18,417 bases of DNA from Deltaproteobacteria bacterium UBA5754 (GCA_002419025.1 DIFG01000020.1:7019-25435), one strand, 5' to 3'. Positions 1-7,672 are shown, numbered from the stretch's first letter. Numbers and translations: made by a program. The notes: generated from the letters alone by a model not told the origin.

Positions 1-71
1 TTTTCAATATGTTCTGGATGCCGGATCAAGTCCGGCATGACGAGTCTGGGACTTTTTACGAGACCATCAAA
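1..71. repeat. REP-like palindromic repeat, left copy (inverted partner at right end)
   Basis: Bases 1-38 are the exact reverse complement of 18380-18417, and 53-71 are the exact reverse complement of 18361-18379. The left copy carries 14 extra bases (39-52) between the two shared blocks. Inside it, ATGCCGGA (18-25) and TCCGGCAT (31-38) form an 8-bp stem around a 5-nt loop. This style of short dispersed palindrome is common in proteobacterial genomes. Its presence at both extreme ends suggests that the assembly broke at a repeat. It lies directly upstream of pgk, so any pgk promoter must lie inside or beyond it. Confidence 0.85.
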
Positions 72-86
72 AAACGGAGGTGCGTT

Positions 87-1283
87 ATGTTCCGGACTTT
101 GAACGAGATACCTGTATCCGGTAAGCGGGTGCTCATGAGGGTCGATTTCAACGTCCCCTTGGATGCCGATCTCTTGATCACTGACGACACACGCATTCGG
201 GCCGCCATCCCAAGCATCAGATACATTCTCGAACACAAGGGCCGACTCGCTCTCTGCTCCCATCTCGGACGGCCCAAGGGAGAACGTATCGAAAAATTCA
301 GCCTGAAACCGGTGGCCATCCGCCTCGGAGAACTCTTGGAGAAAGAAGTCATCTTCGTTCCCGATTGTGTGGGGCCGGACGTTGAGCGCGCAGTCGCATC
401 CCTTTCTGAGGGCGACGTGGCCCTCCTCGAAAACCTCCGGTTCCATGCCGGCGAGACCAAGAACGATCCCGCCTTTTCCGCGGCGCTTGCCTCGCTTGGC
501 GATGTCTATGTGAACGACGCCTTCGCTGTCTCCCACCGTGCGCATGCCTCTGTGGTGGGTGTCGCGGAGCGGATCCAGATCCGCGCTGCCGGATTCCTCC
601 TCGAAAAGGAGATCCGCTATTTCGAGAAGGCCATGAAAGACCCTGCCCGTCCATTGGTCGCCATCCTGGGGGGGGCCAAGGTCTCGGGAAAGCTCGGAGC
701 GATCCAGAATATCCTCACCATAGTTGATACCCTTATCATCGGCGGGGCCATGGCCAACACGTTTCTCTTGTCCCAAGGGATCGGGATGGGCGCATCTCTT
801 GTGGAACCCGACCTTGTGCAGACTGCCGCACACATCCTGAAGGATGCACGAGACGCGGGAAAGAGGATCTATCTTCCCGTGGACTTCATCGTTGCCACGG
901 AACTCTCCCCTTCTGCGACGACCAAAATCGTCCCGGCTATGGAGGTCCCTGACGGATGGATGGCGCTCGACATCGGCCCTGCTACGGTGACCCTCTTCCG
1001 CGAGGCATTGGCCGACGCCCGGACCATTGTCTGGAACGGACCCATGGGTGCATTTGAAATCGACGCCTTCAGTCGTGGAACGGCTGCCATGGCCCAGGCC
1101 GTGGGGTCGTCTCACGCCCTGACTATTGTCGGCGGCGGCGACACAAATGCAGCAATCCATAAGGCAGGAGAAGAACAGAACGTCTCGTACATGTCCACGG
1201 GCGGAGGGGCATTTCTCGCGCTCCTCGAGGGGAAAAAGCTCCCTGGCATAGCTGCCCTGGAAAAAGATGTGGAGGAAAAATGA
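87..1283 (+). CDS. pgk: Phosphoglycerate kinase
   Basis: Cytoplasmic glycolytic and gluconeogenic enzyme that transfers phosphate between 1,3-bisphosphoglycerate and ADP. The 398-residue product has the usual family length. Visible family motifs are RVDFNVPL near the N-terminus, SHLGRPKG (substrate-binding basic patch), the glycine-rich GGAKVSGKLGAI segment, WNGPMGAFE, and the C-terminal GGGDT and STGGGA nucleotide-binding loops. The open frame extends upstream to position 9, but that stretch lies in the terminal repeat. The ATG at 87 follows a good Shine-Dalgarno (ACGGAGG, 74-80) and starts the normal family N-terminus (MFRTLNEI). The stop overlaps the tpiA start in an ATGA, indicating translational coupling. 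It is the first gene of a pgk-tpiA-secG-tRNA unit. No promoter was identified with confidence in the 86 nt available. Confidence 0.97.
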   Translation: MFRTLNEIPVSGKRVLMRVDFNVPLDADLLITDDTRIRAAIPSIRYILEHKGRLALCSHLGRPKGERIEKFSLKPVAIRLGELLEKEVIFVPDCVGPDVERAVASLSEGDVALLENLRFHAGETKNDPAFSAALASLGDVYVNDAFAVSHRAHASVVGVAERIQIRAAGFLLEKEIRYFEKAMKDPARPLVAILGGAKVSGKLGAIQNILTIVDTLIIGGAMANTFLLSQGIGMGASLVEPDLVQTAAHILKDARDAGKRIYLPVDFIVATELSPSATTKIVPAMEVPDGWMALDIGPATVTLFREALADARTIVWNGPMGAFEIDAFSRGTAAMAQAVGSSHALTIVGGGDTNAAIHKAGEEQNVSYMSTGGGAFLALLEGKKLPGIAALEKDVEEK

Positions 1284-2065
1284 GAAGACCTGTATTTGCT
1301 GCCAACTGGAAGATGTACAAGACTGCCCGGGAAACACGGGAGTTTCTGCGGTCCTTTCTCCCACTGATCTCGGGCGTGTCCGACCGGGACATCGTCATTG
1401 CCCCTTCCTTTCCCTCCCTTTTTGCCGCCAGGGAGGAGATCGCCGCTCTCGGATCAGCAGGCTGCGTCTGCTTGGGGGCACAGAATGTCTATCCCGAAAA
1501 AGAAGGGGCCTTTACAGGAGAGGTCTCTCTTACCATGCTCGAGGAATTCCACGTGACATGGGTCATTGTCGGCCACTCTGAGCGACGGGGCATCCTGGGT
1601 GAAGATGATGAATTCATCGCCCGCAAGGTAGCCTCGGTCCTCTCCTGCGGAATGAAGGTGATCCTATGCGTCGGAGAGACCCTCAATGAACGGGAATTCG
1701 GCAGGACCAACCAGGTCCTTGATACGCAGCTGACCGGAAGTCTCACCCATGTGCCGACTGGCAGGGAAAATGATCTTGTCATCGCTTATGAACCGGTCTG
1801 GGCCATCGGAACCGGCAAGACAGCGACTCCGGAACTGGCTCAGGAGACCCACCACTGGATCCGTCACTATCTTGAACGGCGTTTCTCCCCCTCTCTTGCA
1901 GAAAAAATACGCATCCTGTATGGTGGCTCGGTCAAACCGGGAAACATCGATGCACTCATGGCACAATCTGACATAGATGGCGCACTTGTTGGTGGTGCAT
2001 CCCTGGATCCTGACAGTTTTATGAAAATCGCCACCACAACCCTTGCAACGTGTACACGATCCTAA
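1280..2065 (+). CDS. tpiA: Triosephosphate isomerase
   Basis: Interconverts dihydroxyacetone phosphate and glyceraldehyde 3-phosphate in the cytoplasm, next to Pgk in the pathway. The 261-residue product is slightly longer than the usual 250 or so. Active-site signatures are all visible: FAANWKMYK (Asn9, Lys11), VIVGHSERR (catalytic His99), AYEPVWAIGTG (catalytic Glu171) and the phosphate-binding YGGSVKPGN loop. The ATG at 1280 shares the sequence ATGA with the pgk stop, and GGAGG at 1271-1275 gives a ribosome site at proper spacing. Its 3' end overlaps the secG start by 16 nt, so the three genes are almost certainly one transcript. Confidence 0.97.
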   Translation: MRRPVFAANWKMYKTARETREFLRSFLPLISGVSDRDIVIAPSFPSLFAAREEIAALGSAGCVCLGAQNVYPEKEGAFTGEVSLTMLEEFHVTWVIVGHSERRGILGEDDEFIARKVASVLSCGMKVILCVGETLNEREFGRTNQVLDTQLTGSLTHVPTGRENDLVIAYEPVWAIGTGKTATPELAQETHHWIRHYLERRFSPSLAEKIRILYGGSVKPGNIDALMAQSDIDGALVGGASLDPDSFMKIATTTLATCTRS

Positions 2066-2454
2066 TAATAATACACATCGTCACATGTATCCTCCTCATC
2101 GGTGCTGTGCTACTTCAGAAAGGCAAGGGTGCGGAGGTAGGGGCTGTGTTCGGTGCGAGTGAGGCAATCTTTGGAAGTACCGGTCCGGTAAGCTTTCTGA
2201 ATAAATTCACGACTGGACTCGCCATACTTTTCATGGTGACGTCCCTTTCCCTGACCTATCTTTTGAGTCACCGGGGCAGCGAATCGGTCATGGAAGGTGT
2301 AAAGGTGGAAAGCGTTCCGGCGGAAGCTGTCACCCCTGCTCTCCCTGCAGGGGCGCCGGAAAAAACACAAGGAACTGTTCCTGAAAAATCGTCCGCGCCC
2401 TCTGCGCCGGACGAACAAACCCCTCCTGCACCACAGGAGGGACCATCAAAATGA
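2050..2454 (+). CDS. secG: Preprotein translocase subunit SecG
   Basis: Small inner-membrane subunit of the SecYEG channel that stimulates protein export. The 134-residue product has two membrane segments (about residues 2-21 and 55-74) flanking the conserved cytoplasmic loop with LLQKGKGAEVGAVFG and the SEAIFGS region, which is the SecG signature. After residue 75 it continues as an Ala/Pro/Glu-rich hydrophilic tail, longer than in E. coli SecG (110 aa) and probably disordered. Translation starts at a GTG inside the last codons of tpiA, in another frame, so coupling to tpiA is likely. The stop lies only 4 nt before the mature 5' end of the tRNA-Leu gene. Confidence 0.95.
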   Translation: MYTILIIIHIVTCILLIGAVLLQKGKGAEVGAVFGASEAIFGSTGPVSFLNKFTTGLAILFMVTSLSLTYLLSHRGSESVMEGVKVESVPAEAVTPALPAGAPEKTQGTVPEKSSAPSAPDEQTPPAPQEGPSK

Positions 2455-2458
2455 ACGT

Positions 2459-2543
2459 GCCGAAGTGGTGGAATTGGTAGACACACCATCTTGAGGGGGT
2501 GGCGGGGAGACCCGTGGGGGTTCGAATCCCCCCTTCGGCACCA
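2459..2543 (+). tRNA. tRNA-Leu (anticodon GAG)
   Basis: An 85-nt class II tRNA with CCA encoded. The acceptor stem GCCGAAG (2459-2465) pairs with CTTCGGC (2533-2539), followed by discriminator A and CCA (2541-2543). The anticodon stem CCATC/GGTGG holds loop TTGAGGG with anticodon GAG at 2493-2495, which reads CUC/CUU leucine codons. The long variable arm (CGGGGAGACCCG) is typical of tRNA-Leu, and the T arm is GGGGG-TTCGAAT-CCCCC. The gene starts 4 nt after the secG stop, so it must be released from the same transcript. The same order, secG followed by the GAG-anticodon leucine tRNA leuU, is known from E. coli. Confidence 0.97.
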
Positions 2544-2703
2544 ATTCAAAAACTCTTCAATGAATCAGGCCGGTTACGTGTCCTTCTGAATTTTTATGTG
2601 CGTAAGGAAGGGGTGCGTATGTGCACCGAAACGCACGCCTGGCGCGGCATTCGGCCTCCTCTATATCGGAGTGTCCATTTCTGTCAAGATACCTTCTGCC
2701 CTG

Positions 2704-3792
2704 CTATTGGGTCTTACCCAGGTAATTCAGCTTGTAGATCTCGAGCATGGAGAGACAGAGGGCGATCACGATGGGTCCCAATACCAGGCCGAGTAAACCG
2801 AAAAGATTGATCCCTCCGATGATGCTTAAAAGCAGAAAGAGGTTGTGGATCTGTATCTTGCCTCCGATAAGATACGGTCTCAAAAAATAATCTATCTGGC
2901 TTATGACGAGCACACTGAACCCAATAAGAACCGCGGCCTTCACATACAGACCTGCAGCAACGAGATAGACCGTGGCGGGCAGCCATACAAGGGCCGTCCC
3001 GATCACGGGGATGAAGGTCGCCACCCCCATGACGATTCCCCAGAGTATGGGCGCGGAAAAATCGAGTACCCACAGGATGAAAATTCCAAAGGCCGCCTGA
3101 ACAAAGGCGGTCATGATGTTCCCGTAAAGGGTTGCGGAAAGGACGTCGTAGGTCACCCTGAAGAAGTTCTCTATCTCGCGATCGGAAAACGGGAGCAATT
3201 CCTTGAAGGAGGCGAGCAACCGGTCCCCGTCCCGCAAAAGATAGAAGAGGATGGTGAGCATGATAAAGGCCTTGAAGATGAGAGAGGCCACGTTTTTGAA
3301 AACTACCGTCCCCTGGGCTATGAGAATCTCCCCGAGCCTTTTCGTGAGGTCCGTAAGGGCCGCCCTGATTGTCTCCTCGTGTCCACGGGCAAGTTCAATG
3401 AGTTGGGGAAACCTTTCCTTCAGGATCGGGAAACTCTCCAGGTCTGGGATGAGCCTGAGGCCTTGGCCGTGGAGCCTTTCCTGCAGAGATGCGTAGACCT
3501 TGAAGGTCTCATTCGTAAGGCTCCCCAGGAGCAAAAACACGGGAATCACGATGAAGGCAATGATGAGGGCGGTCATGATCGCTGCGGACAGATTATCCCG
3601 GCCCCGGAGATATCCCCTGATCCACTGGTGGAAAGGGTAAGAAAAGAGGGCAAGGATGATGGCCCATGCCATGGGCTCAAAAAACGGTGCAAAAAGCCTG
3701 AGCCCGAGGCCCAAAATGAGGAATCCGATCGCAAAGGCGAGAAATCCTACATACTTATTGTTGTCATCAGGATTGACGGGAGGAAACATCAT
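2704..3792 (-). CDS. AI-2E/PerM family transporter (PF01594 type)
   Basis: Integral inner-membrane protein of 362 residues with about seven or eight hydrophobic segments. It has the family's typical pattern: an N-terminal pair of helices, a long amphipathic central stretch (about residues 95-160), and a C-terminal cluster bearing FIPVIGTALVWLPA, then LRPYLIGGKIQIHNL and the glycine-rich GGINLFGLLGLVLGP signature. Members have been linked to autoinducer-2 export, Na+/H+ antiport or unknown permease roles, and the substrate cannot be told from sequence. Two adjacent ATGs (3792 and 3789) could start it; neither has a clear Shine-Dalgarno. It starts 4 nt after the preceding hypothetical gene, so translation may depend on coupling. 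It runs convergently toward the tRNA-Leu gene. Confidence 0.9.
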   Translation of the reverse strand: MMFPPVNPDDNNKYVGFLAFAIGFLILGLGLRLFAPFFEPMAWAIILALFSYPFHQWIRGYLRGRDNLSAAIMTALIIAFIVIPVFLLLGSLTNETFKVYASLQERLHGQGLRLIPDLESFPILKERFPQLIELARGHEETIRAALTDLTKRLGEILIAQGTVVFKNVASLIFKAFIMLTILFYLLRDGDRLLASFKELLPFSDREIENFFRVTYDVLSATLYGNIMTAFVQAAFGIFILWVLDFSAPILWGIVMGVATFIPVIGTALVWLPATVYLVAAGLYVKAAVLIGFSVLVISQIDYFLRPYLIGGKIQIHNLFLLLSIIGGINLFGLLGLVLGPIVIALCLSMLEIYKLNYLGKTQ

Positions 3793-3796
3793 GCAT

Positions 3797-4339
3797 CTAA
3801 ACCGCTAAACCGCGTGAGGGAGGGAAAAGGGATGCGATGCCATGCGGAAGAACGTCGAGGGAGATGCCAAGGACGCCTACAAGCCAGAGAAGCTCTTCGT
3901 ACGGACAATTAATGGAAGATTTACGCCTCCCGTTAATTACGTCGTCCCATTCTCGGGTCAGAAACCCTATGAGGGCATGGGCGATCTCCCGATTAAGGCC
4001 CGAGACGTCCTTTCCTTCCCGGGCCGCAAAGGATAGGAGGCGCCTCACATTCACCGCGCACCTGGCAAGGCCCCGGTACGCGCGCCTATCACGGTTCTCT
4101 GGAGTCAAGTCGCGCAGGATGATCCTTCGATAACAGGAGACCACCGCGTCCGTAAGGCGTTCCCTATCCTCCGGTTCGAGCTCCATGCGCGGTCCATCCA
4201 GGGCCTGGGTAAGATAATAAAGGGAACCGTGAAAGGCCACCTCAGGGATCTCTCCGGCATTCAAGATCAAAAAGACCTCCTCTTCGAGGAGTTCCAATTT
4301 CTCCACTGCGTTACCAGTCAAGGGGACGTTTCCACGCAT
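3797..4339 (-). CDS. Hypothetical protein, unrecognised, overlapping purL 3' end
   Basis: A product of about 180 residues that I do not recognise. It looks soluble and mainly alpha-helical: charged, Leu-rich stretches, many Arg/Glu, and no signal peptide or clear membrane segment. Three cysteines are scattered (in VVSCYRR, LARCAVN and INCPYEE). The start is uncertain. The frame opens at 4381, while the ATG at 4339 overlaps purL by 29 nt; TTG at 4321, GTG at 4306 or TTG at 4297 are alternatives, and none has a strong Shine-Dalgarno. Its position between purL and the permease, with an overlap on one side and a 4-nt gap on the other, supports it being a real operon member. The last codons contain a small tandem repeat (GCGGTTTA twice). 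Confidence 0.7.
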   Translation of the reverse strand: MRGNVPLTGNAVEKLELLEEEVFLILNAGEIPEVAFHGSLYYLTQALDGPRMELEPEDRERLTDAVVSCYRRIILRDLTPENRDRRAYRGLARCAVNVRRLLSFAAREGKDVSGLNREIAHALIGFLTREWDDVINGRRKSSINCPYEELLWLVGVLGISLDVLPHGIASLFPPSRGLAV

Positions 4340-7316
4340 CCTTGAGGTCAGGGATATCCACCGAGAAAACGGGATCCCCATGGGACGAGATGACGAATCT
4401 CTGGATTTCCGTCACACGCCCGATGCGGGCAAAGGCGGTGCCGGACATGGTCTCCTGGAAGGCCCGTTCCTTTTCGGGCGTAACGGTCACGACGAAACGG
4501 GACTGGCTCTCACTGAAAAGGAGACAGTCGAGGCGATCCACACCCTCAGCCGGCACGAGTCCGAGGTCGATCTCCATGCCGAGGCCTCCGCTGAAGGCCG
4601 TTTCAGCGAGCGCCACAGCAAGGCCTCCGTCCGAGCAATCGTGGCAGGAGGCCACAAGGCCATGGCAGATTGCCCTTGAAAGGGCAATATACCTGGCCTT
4701 TGCCTCGGGGATCCGCACCCTCGGAACCGTATTGCCCACAAAACCGTGTCGTGCATAATACTCCGACCCGCCGAGCTCGGGGTAGGTGACGCCGAGCACA
4801 TATATGCCGTCTCCCGGCCTCTTGGCATCCATGGTGACTGCACGGCGGACGTCGTCCATCCTGCTGATCACGGAGAAGAGAAGGGTCGGGGGAATGGAGA
4901 TCTTGACCCCTTCGATGATGGCGTCGTTCTTCATGCTGTCCTTTCCGGAGATGCACGGGACCCCGTAGGCCCGGCAGATCTCGGAAAGGGCGAGGTTTGC
5001 ACGCACAAGCTGGGCGAGTTTATAGCGGCCGTCCGGTGTCTTTTCCGACTGGACGGGATCGCACCAGCAGAAATTGTCGAGCCCTGCCATGAGATCGAGC
5101 CCGCCTCCCACGCAGACGGCGTTTCTGACCGCCTCGTCCACAGCGCACGCGACCATGTGATAGGCGTCGATGTCGCTGTATTTCGGGCAGATCCCGTGGG
5201 CGATCACAAGACCCTCAAAAGATGCGAGATCAGGACGGATCACCGCGGCATCAGACGGGCCGTCAGCAAGGACGCCGGTCAGGGGCTTCACGACACTCCC
5301 CCCCTGCACCTCGTGGTCGTATTGCCTGACCACGTACTCCTTGCTGCAGACGTTGTAACGGGAGAGGACTGCCATGATCTCGGAAGCCAGATCCTCTGGA
5401 CAGGGGAAAACGGGTTCAGAATGGACGGGAGGAGACCAGACCGCCTCGAGCTCCATTCTCGGGACGCCGTTATGGACGAATTCGAGATCGAGGCAGGCAA
5501 CGGTCCTGCCCTTGTAGAGACAGTGAAAAAGGCCGGAATCCGTGAAGGTCCCAATGACCGAAGCCTCTACGTCCATCTTCGCCGCAAGGGCAAGGAAGGT
5601 ATTGAGCTTTTCCTGCGGGACGGCCACGGTCATCCGCTCCTGGGCCTCTGAGAGGAGGATCTCCCATGGATCGAGCCCTGGATACTTGAGGGGCGCCTTG
5701 TCCAGGTGGAGTTCGAAGCCACCCGTATCCTGGGCCATCTCCCCTACGGAAGATGAGAGACCCCCGGCCCCGTTGTCGGTGATCGAGGTGTAGAGGCAGA
5801 GATCCCGGGCCCGAAGGAGAAAATCCGTCATCTTTTTCTGGGTTATCGGGTCCCCGATCTGAACGGCCGTTGCCGGTGAGCCCTCATGGAGTTCCTCTGA
5901 GGAGAAGGTCGCCCCATGGATCCCGTCCTTTCCGATACGCCCACCGCACATGACAATGGCATCTCCTGTGTGGGCGCGCTTCTCATGGCCGGGCCTGTCG
6001 CAGACCTCAAGTGGAAGGATGCCGCCCGTTCCGCAGAAGACCAGGGGTTTGCCGAGATAGCGTTCGTCAAAGACGATGGATCCATTCACCGTCGGGATCC
6101 CGCTCTTGTTGCCTCCGTGTTCCACGCCCTCACGCACGCCCTCGAAGATCCGTTTCGGATGGAGAAGCCCCCTGGGTATGGGCCCCGGGTAATCGGGCGG
6201 GGCAAAACAAAAGACGTCCGTGTTGAAGATGAGACGTGCCCCCATGCCGGTCCCGAACGGATCCCGGTTCACCCCGACGATCCCGGTGAGCGCCCCGCCG
6301 TAGGGGTCGAGGGCGGATGGGCTGTTGTGGGTCTCCACCTTAAAGGCGATACCCCACTGATCATTGAAACGTATGACACCCGCGTTGTCCTTGAAGACGG
6401 AAAGGCACCAGTCCCGTTCCCCGAGGGATTTTCTAATATCCTTGGTCGCGGCCTTGATGCAGGTATCAAAGAGGCTGTCGATGATCCTTTCATCCGCGCC
6501 GTCCCGGTAGCGGATGCGGGCGTTGAATATCTTGTGCTTGCAGTGCTCCGACCAGGTCTGGGCAAGGGCCTCGAGCTCCACGTCGGTGATCCGGCGGGAA
6601 AGCCCCCGCCTCTCCCTTTCAGCCAGGACCTCAGGGCGGTCGAAATAGGCCTGTATGGCGGCCATCTCCGGAAGGGAAAGGGCAAGAAGCCGATTCCTGG
6701 AAAGGGCGATGAGTTCCCGGTCCGAGAGTGCTGAAAGGTCGAACTCCTCGACTCTGGGCTCCTTCTCGCCCAGGACCCTGGGGACCGCGAAAAACAGGTC
6801 CTTCTTCCCGTTTCCTTCCCACATCTCTTCAAACCGATCGCGACTGAGGACGATGGTCCGTTCGATGAGTTCGTTGGCAAGGAGACCATCTGCGAGGTTC
6901 CGGATCTCCGTCTCCGTAAGATCGCCCTCGACGAGATATTGCACCGCCGTATAGACAGCTTCCGAGGACGAAACACGCCGCCCGAGGAGGAGCTCGATGG
7001 CCTCAGTCGCTATCCTGCCCTCATTGTCGGTGACGCCGGGCCTGTAGCCGACCTCCACGACCCATGCCCAGGGAAAATCCTGGGCCCGTGACACCGGACT
7101 GTCTATGGAGACGACGTGAATGACAGGGTCGGAGAGGGGACCATGGGCCGCATCCCGGAGTCTGTCCTGGGAAAGGGCTACGTCCAAGAGATATACCTTG
7201 ACGGTCCTCACCCCAACGACAGGAAGGCCGAGGTCATGGACGGCCTTTCGGGCGATCCTTTCCCCGCGGGAGTCCCGCAGATGGGGCTTGAACATGACTT
7301 CTATGCGATGGGGCAT
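4311..7316 (-). CDS. purL: Phosphoribosylformylglycinamidine synthase, PurS-PurL fusion
   Basis: Fourth step of purine synthesis: converts formylglycinamide ribonucleotide to the amidine using ATP and ammonia from glutamine. The 1001-residue product begins with a region of about 90 residues resembling PurS (RIEVMFKPHLRDSRG...), followed by a helical linker and the PurL synthetase domains. Signatures seen are TWSEHCKHK (about residue 255), VETHNSPSALDPYGGA (about 327), ITDNGAGGLSSSVGEMA, and SGKDSMKND in the second half. There is no glutaminase domain with Cys-His-Glu, so a separate PurQ must be encoded elsewhere. The ATG at 7316 has GGAGG 8 nt upstream; the frame extends to 7412 but without family-like residues. 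It probably heads an operon with the hypothetical gene and the permease. Confidence 0.95.
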   Translation of the reverse strand: MPHRIEVMFKPHLRDSRGERIARKAVHDLGLPVVGVRTVKVYLLDVALSQDRLRDAAHGPLSDPVIHVVSIDSPVSRAQDFPWAWVVEVGYRPGVTDNEGRIATEAIELLLGRRVSSSEAVYTAVQYLVEGDLTETEIRNLADGLLANELIERTIVLSRDRFEEMWEGNGKKDLFFAVPRVLGEKEPRVEEFDLSALSDRELIALSRNRLLALSLPEMAAIQAYFDRPEVLAERERRGLSRRITDVELEALAQTWSEHCKHKIFNARIRYRDGADERIIDSLFDTCIKAATKDIRKSLGERDWCLSVFKDNAGVIRFNDQWGIAFKVETHNSPSALDPYGGALTGIVGVNRDPFGTGMGARLIFNTDVFCFAPPDYPGPIPRGLLHPKRIFEGVREGVEHGGNKSGIPTVNGSIVFDERYLGKPLVFCGTGGILPLEVCDRPGHEKRAHTGDAIVMCGGRIGKDGIHGATFSSEELHEGSPATAVQIGDPITQKKMTDFLLRARDLCLYTSITDNGAGGLSSSVGEMAQDTGGFELHLDKAPLKYPGLDPWEILLSEAQERMTVAVPQEKLNTFLALAAKMDVEASVIGTFTDSGLFHCLYKGRTVACLDLEFVHNGVPRMELEAVWSPPVHSEPVFPCPEDLASEIMAVLSRYNVCSKEYVVRQYDHEVQGGSVVKPLTGVLADGPSDAAVIRPDLASFEGLVIAHGICPKYSDIDAYHMVACAVDEAVRNAVCVGGGLDLMAGLDNFCWCDPVQSEKTPDGRYKLAQLVRANLALSEICRAYGVPCISGKDSMKNDAIIEGVKISIPPTLLFSVISRMDDVRRAVTMDAKRPGDGIYVLGVTYPELGGSEYYARHGFVGNTVPRVRIPEAKARYIALSRAICHGLVASCHDCSDGGLAVALAETAFSGGLGMEIDLGLVPAEGVDRLDCLLFSESQSRFVVTVTPEKERAFQETMSGTAFARIGRVTEIQRFVISSHGDPVFSVDIPDLKDAWKRPLDW

Positions 7317-7363
7317 GTATCCTCCAAAATCGGGGGCGCATTTGCGCGGACCCGAGCTTAGTA

Positions 7364-7392
7364 TTTGTAGCGTAACCGCCCCACCCTGTCCA
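7364..7392 (-). promoter_or_regulatory. Putative sigma70-type promoter for purL
   Basis: Reading the minus strand, TGGACA (7392-7387) is followed after 17 nt by TACAAA (7369-7364). The -35 matches the consensus at 5 of 6 bases and the -10 at 4 of 6. Transcription would begin near 7357, about 40 nt before the purL ATG at 7316. Based on sequence match only. Confidence 0.4.
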
Positions 7393-7478
7393 TAGAGTTG
7401 ACAAGCATACACCGCTTAGCGGCTAATCCGCCTGGTGGAGTAATGCCCCCTACCCTCGTCGGCTGCATGGAAGGTGCA

Positions 7479-7581
7479 TCGAAAAATTGTCCTTTCGCCC
7501 GATGGCTGTGTCGCTCGCCTGCCTGCCCTGTCTGCCGACAGGCAGCCGGCAGGCAAGTCGGACAAAAATCCTCATTTTTCA
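7479..7581. repeat. MITE-like palindromic repeat element, copy A (alternative core)
   Basis: The left end (7479-7508) and right end (about 7560-7580) match the two ends of the 141-bp element at 13179-13319. Shared blocks are TCGAAAAAT, GTCCTTTCGCCCGATG and CCTCATTTTTC. The termini remain inverted (TCGAAAAAT against the ATTTTTC end) but are more decayed than in the other copy. The core differs: it contains a separate nested palindrome in which GCCTGCC (7517-7523) pairs with GGCAGGC (7548-7554), and CCTGTC (7527-7532) with GACAGG (7537-7542). No open reading frame of its own is apparent. Confidence 0.65.
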
Positions 7582-7592
7582 AAGCGACCCAT

Positions 7593-7606
7593 TTGACGTA
7601 GATCAA
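7593..7606 (+). promoter_or_regulatory. FNR/CRP-family operator upstream of the ferredoxin gene
   Basis: TTGACGTAGATCAA differs by one base from the FNR consensus TTGAT-N4-ATCAA. It lies 67 nt before the ATG at 7673. If it acts as a class II site centred at -41.5, transcription would start near 7641, with the weak -10-like TTCTTAT at 7631-7637. It implies oxygen- or redox-responsive control of the ferredoxin gene, which suits an iron-sulfur protein. Related CRP-family regulators bind similar sites, so the identity of the regulator is not settled. Confidence 0.55.
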
Positions 7607-7672
7607 GGTCAGAGAAGGCATGAAAGGACATTCTTATTTCAAGTGACCACTTACTCAACTGGAGATTTTGCC

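Larger units (their letters stand above)
7317..7672. other. Divergent intergenic region between purL and the ferredoxin gene
   Basis: This 356-nt stretch has no convincing gene. It holds, from left to right: a small GCGC-ATTT-GCGC palindrome in the purL leader (about 7336-7347); a candidate purL promoter on the minus strand (7364-7392); a TTGACA hexamer on the plus strand at 7398-7403 with only a weak partner; a palindromic repeat element (7479-7581); and an FNR-type box (7593-7606) ahead of the ferredoxin gene. No purine riboswitch fold or PurR-like operator was recognised. Confidence 0.7.

Noticed and set aside
9..86. Upstream extension of the pgk reading frame
   Set aside because: It is translated from the terminal repeat, shows no Pgk similarity, and the ATG at 87 has a proper ribosome site.
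2519..2543. tRNA 3' end as an integration attachment site
   Set aside because: No integrase gene, and I saw no repeat of the tRNA 3' end elsewhere in the window.
2544..2703. Rho-independent terminator after the tRNA-Leu
   Set aside because: Only a 4-bp TCAG/CTGA stem before a T-run (near 2567-2596) and a weak GTGCGT/ACGCAC pairing were found; neither is convincing.
2845..3912. 355-codon plus-strand open frame
   Set aside because: Antisense to the permease and the hypothetical gene; very hydrophilic composition typical of the complement of a membrane protein gene, with no motif.
4746..6734. Long plus-strand open frames (e.g. 4746-5651 and 5916-6734)
   Set aside because: They lie antisense to the well-supported purL and arise from its codon bias; no recognisable protein features.
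7317..7412. N-terminal extension of purL
   Set aside because: It would overlap the putative promoter, and the ATG at 7316 has GGAGG at good spacing and the family-like start.
7511..7560. CCTGCC-rich stretch as a CRISPR or tandem repeat
   Set aside because: There is only one inverted palindrome, with no regularly spaced direct repeats and no cas genes.
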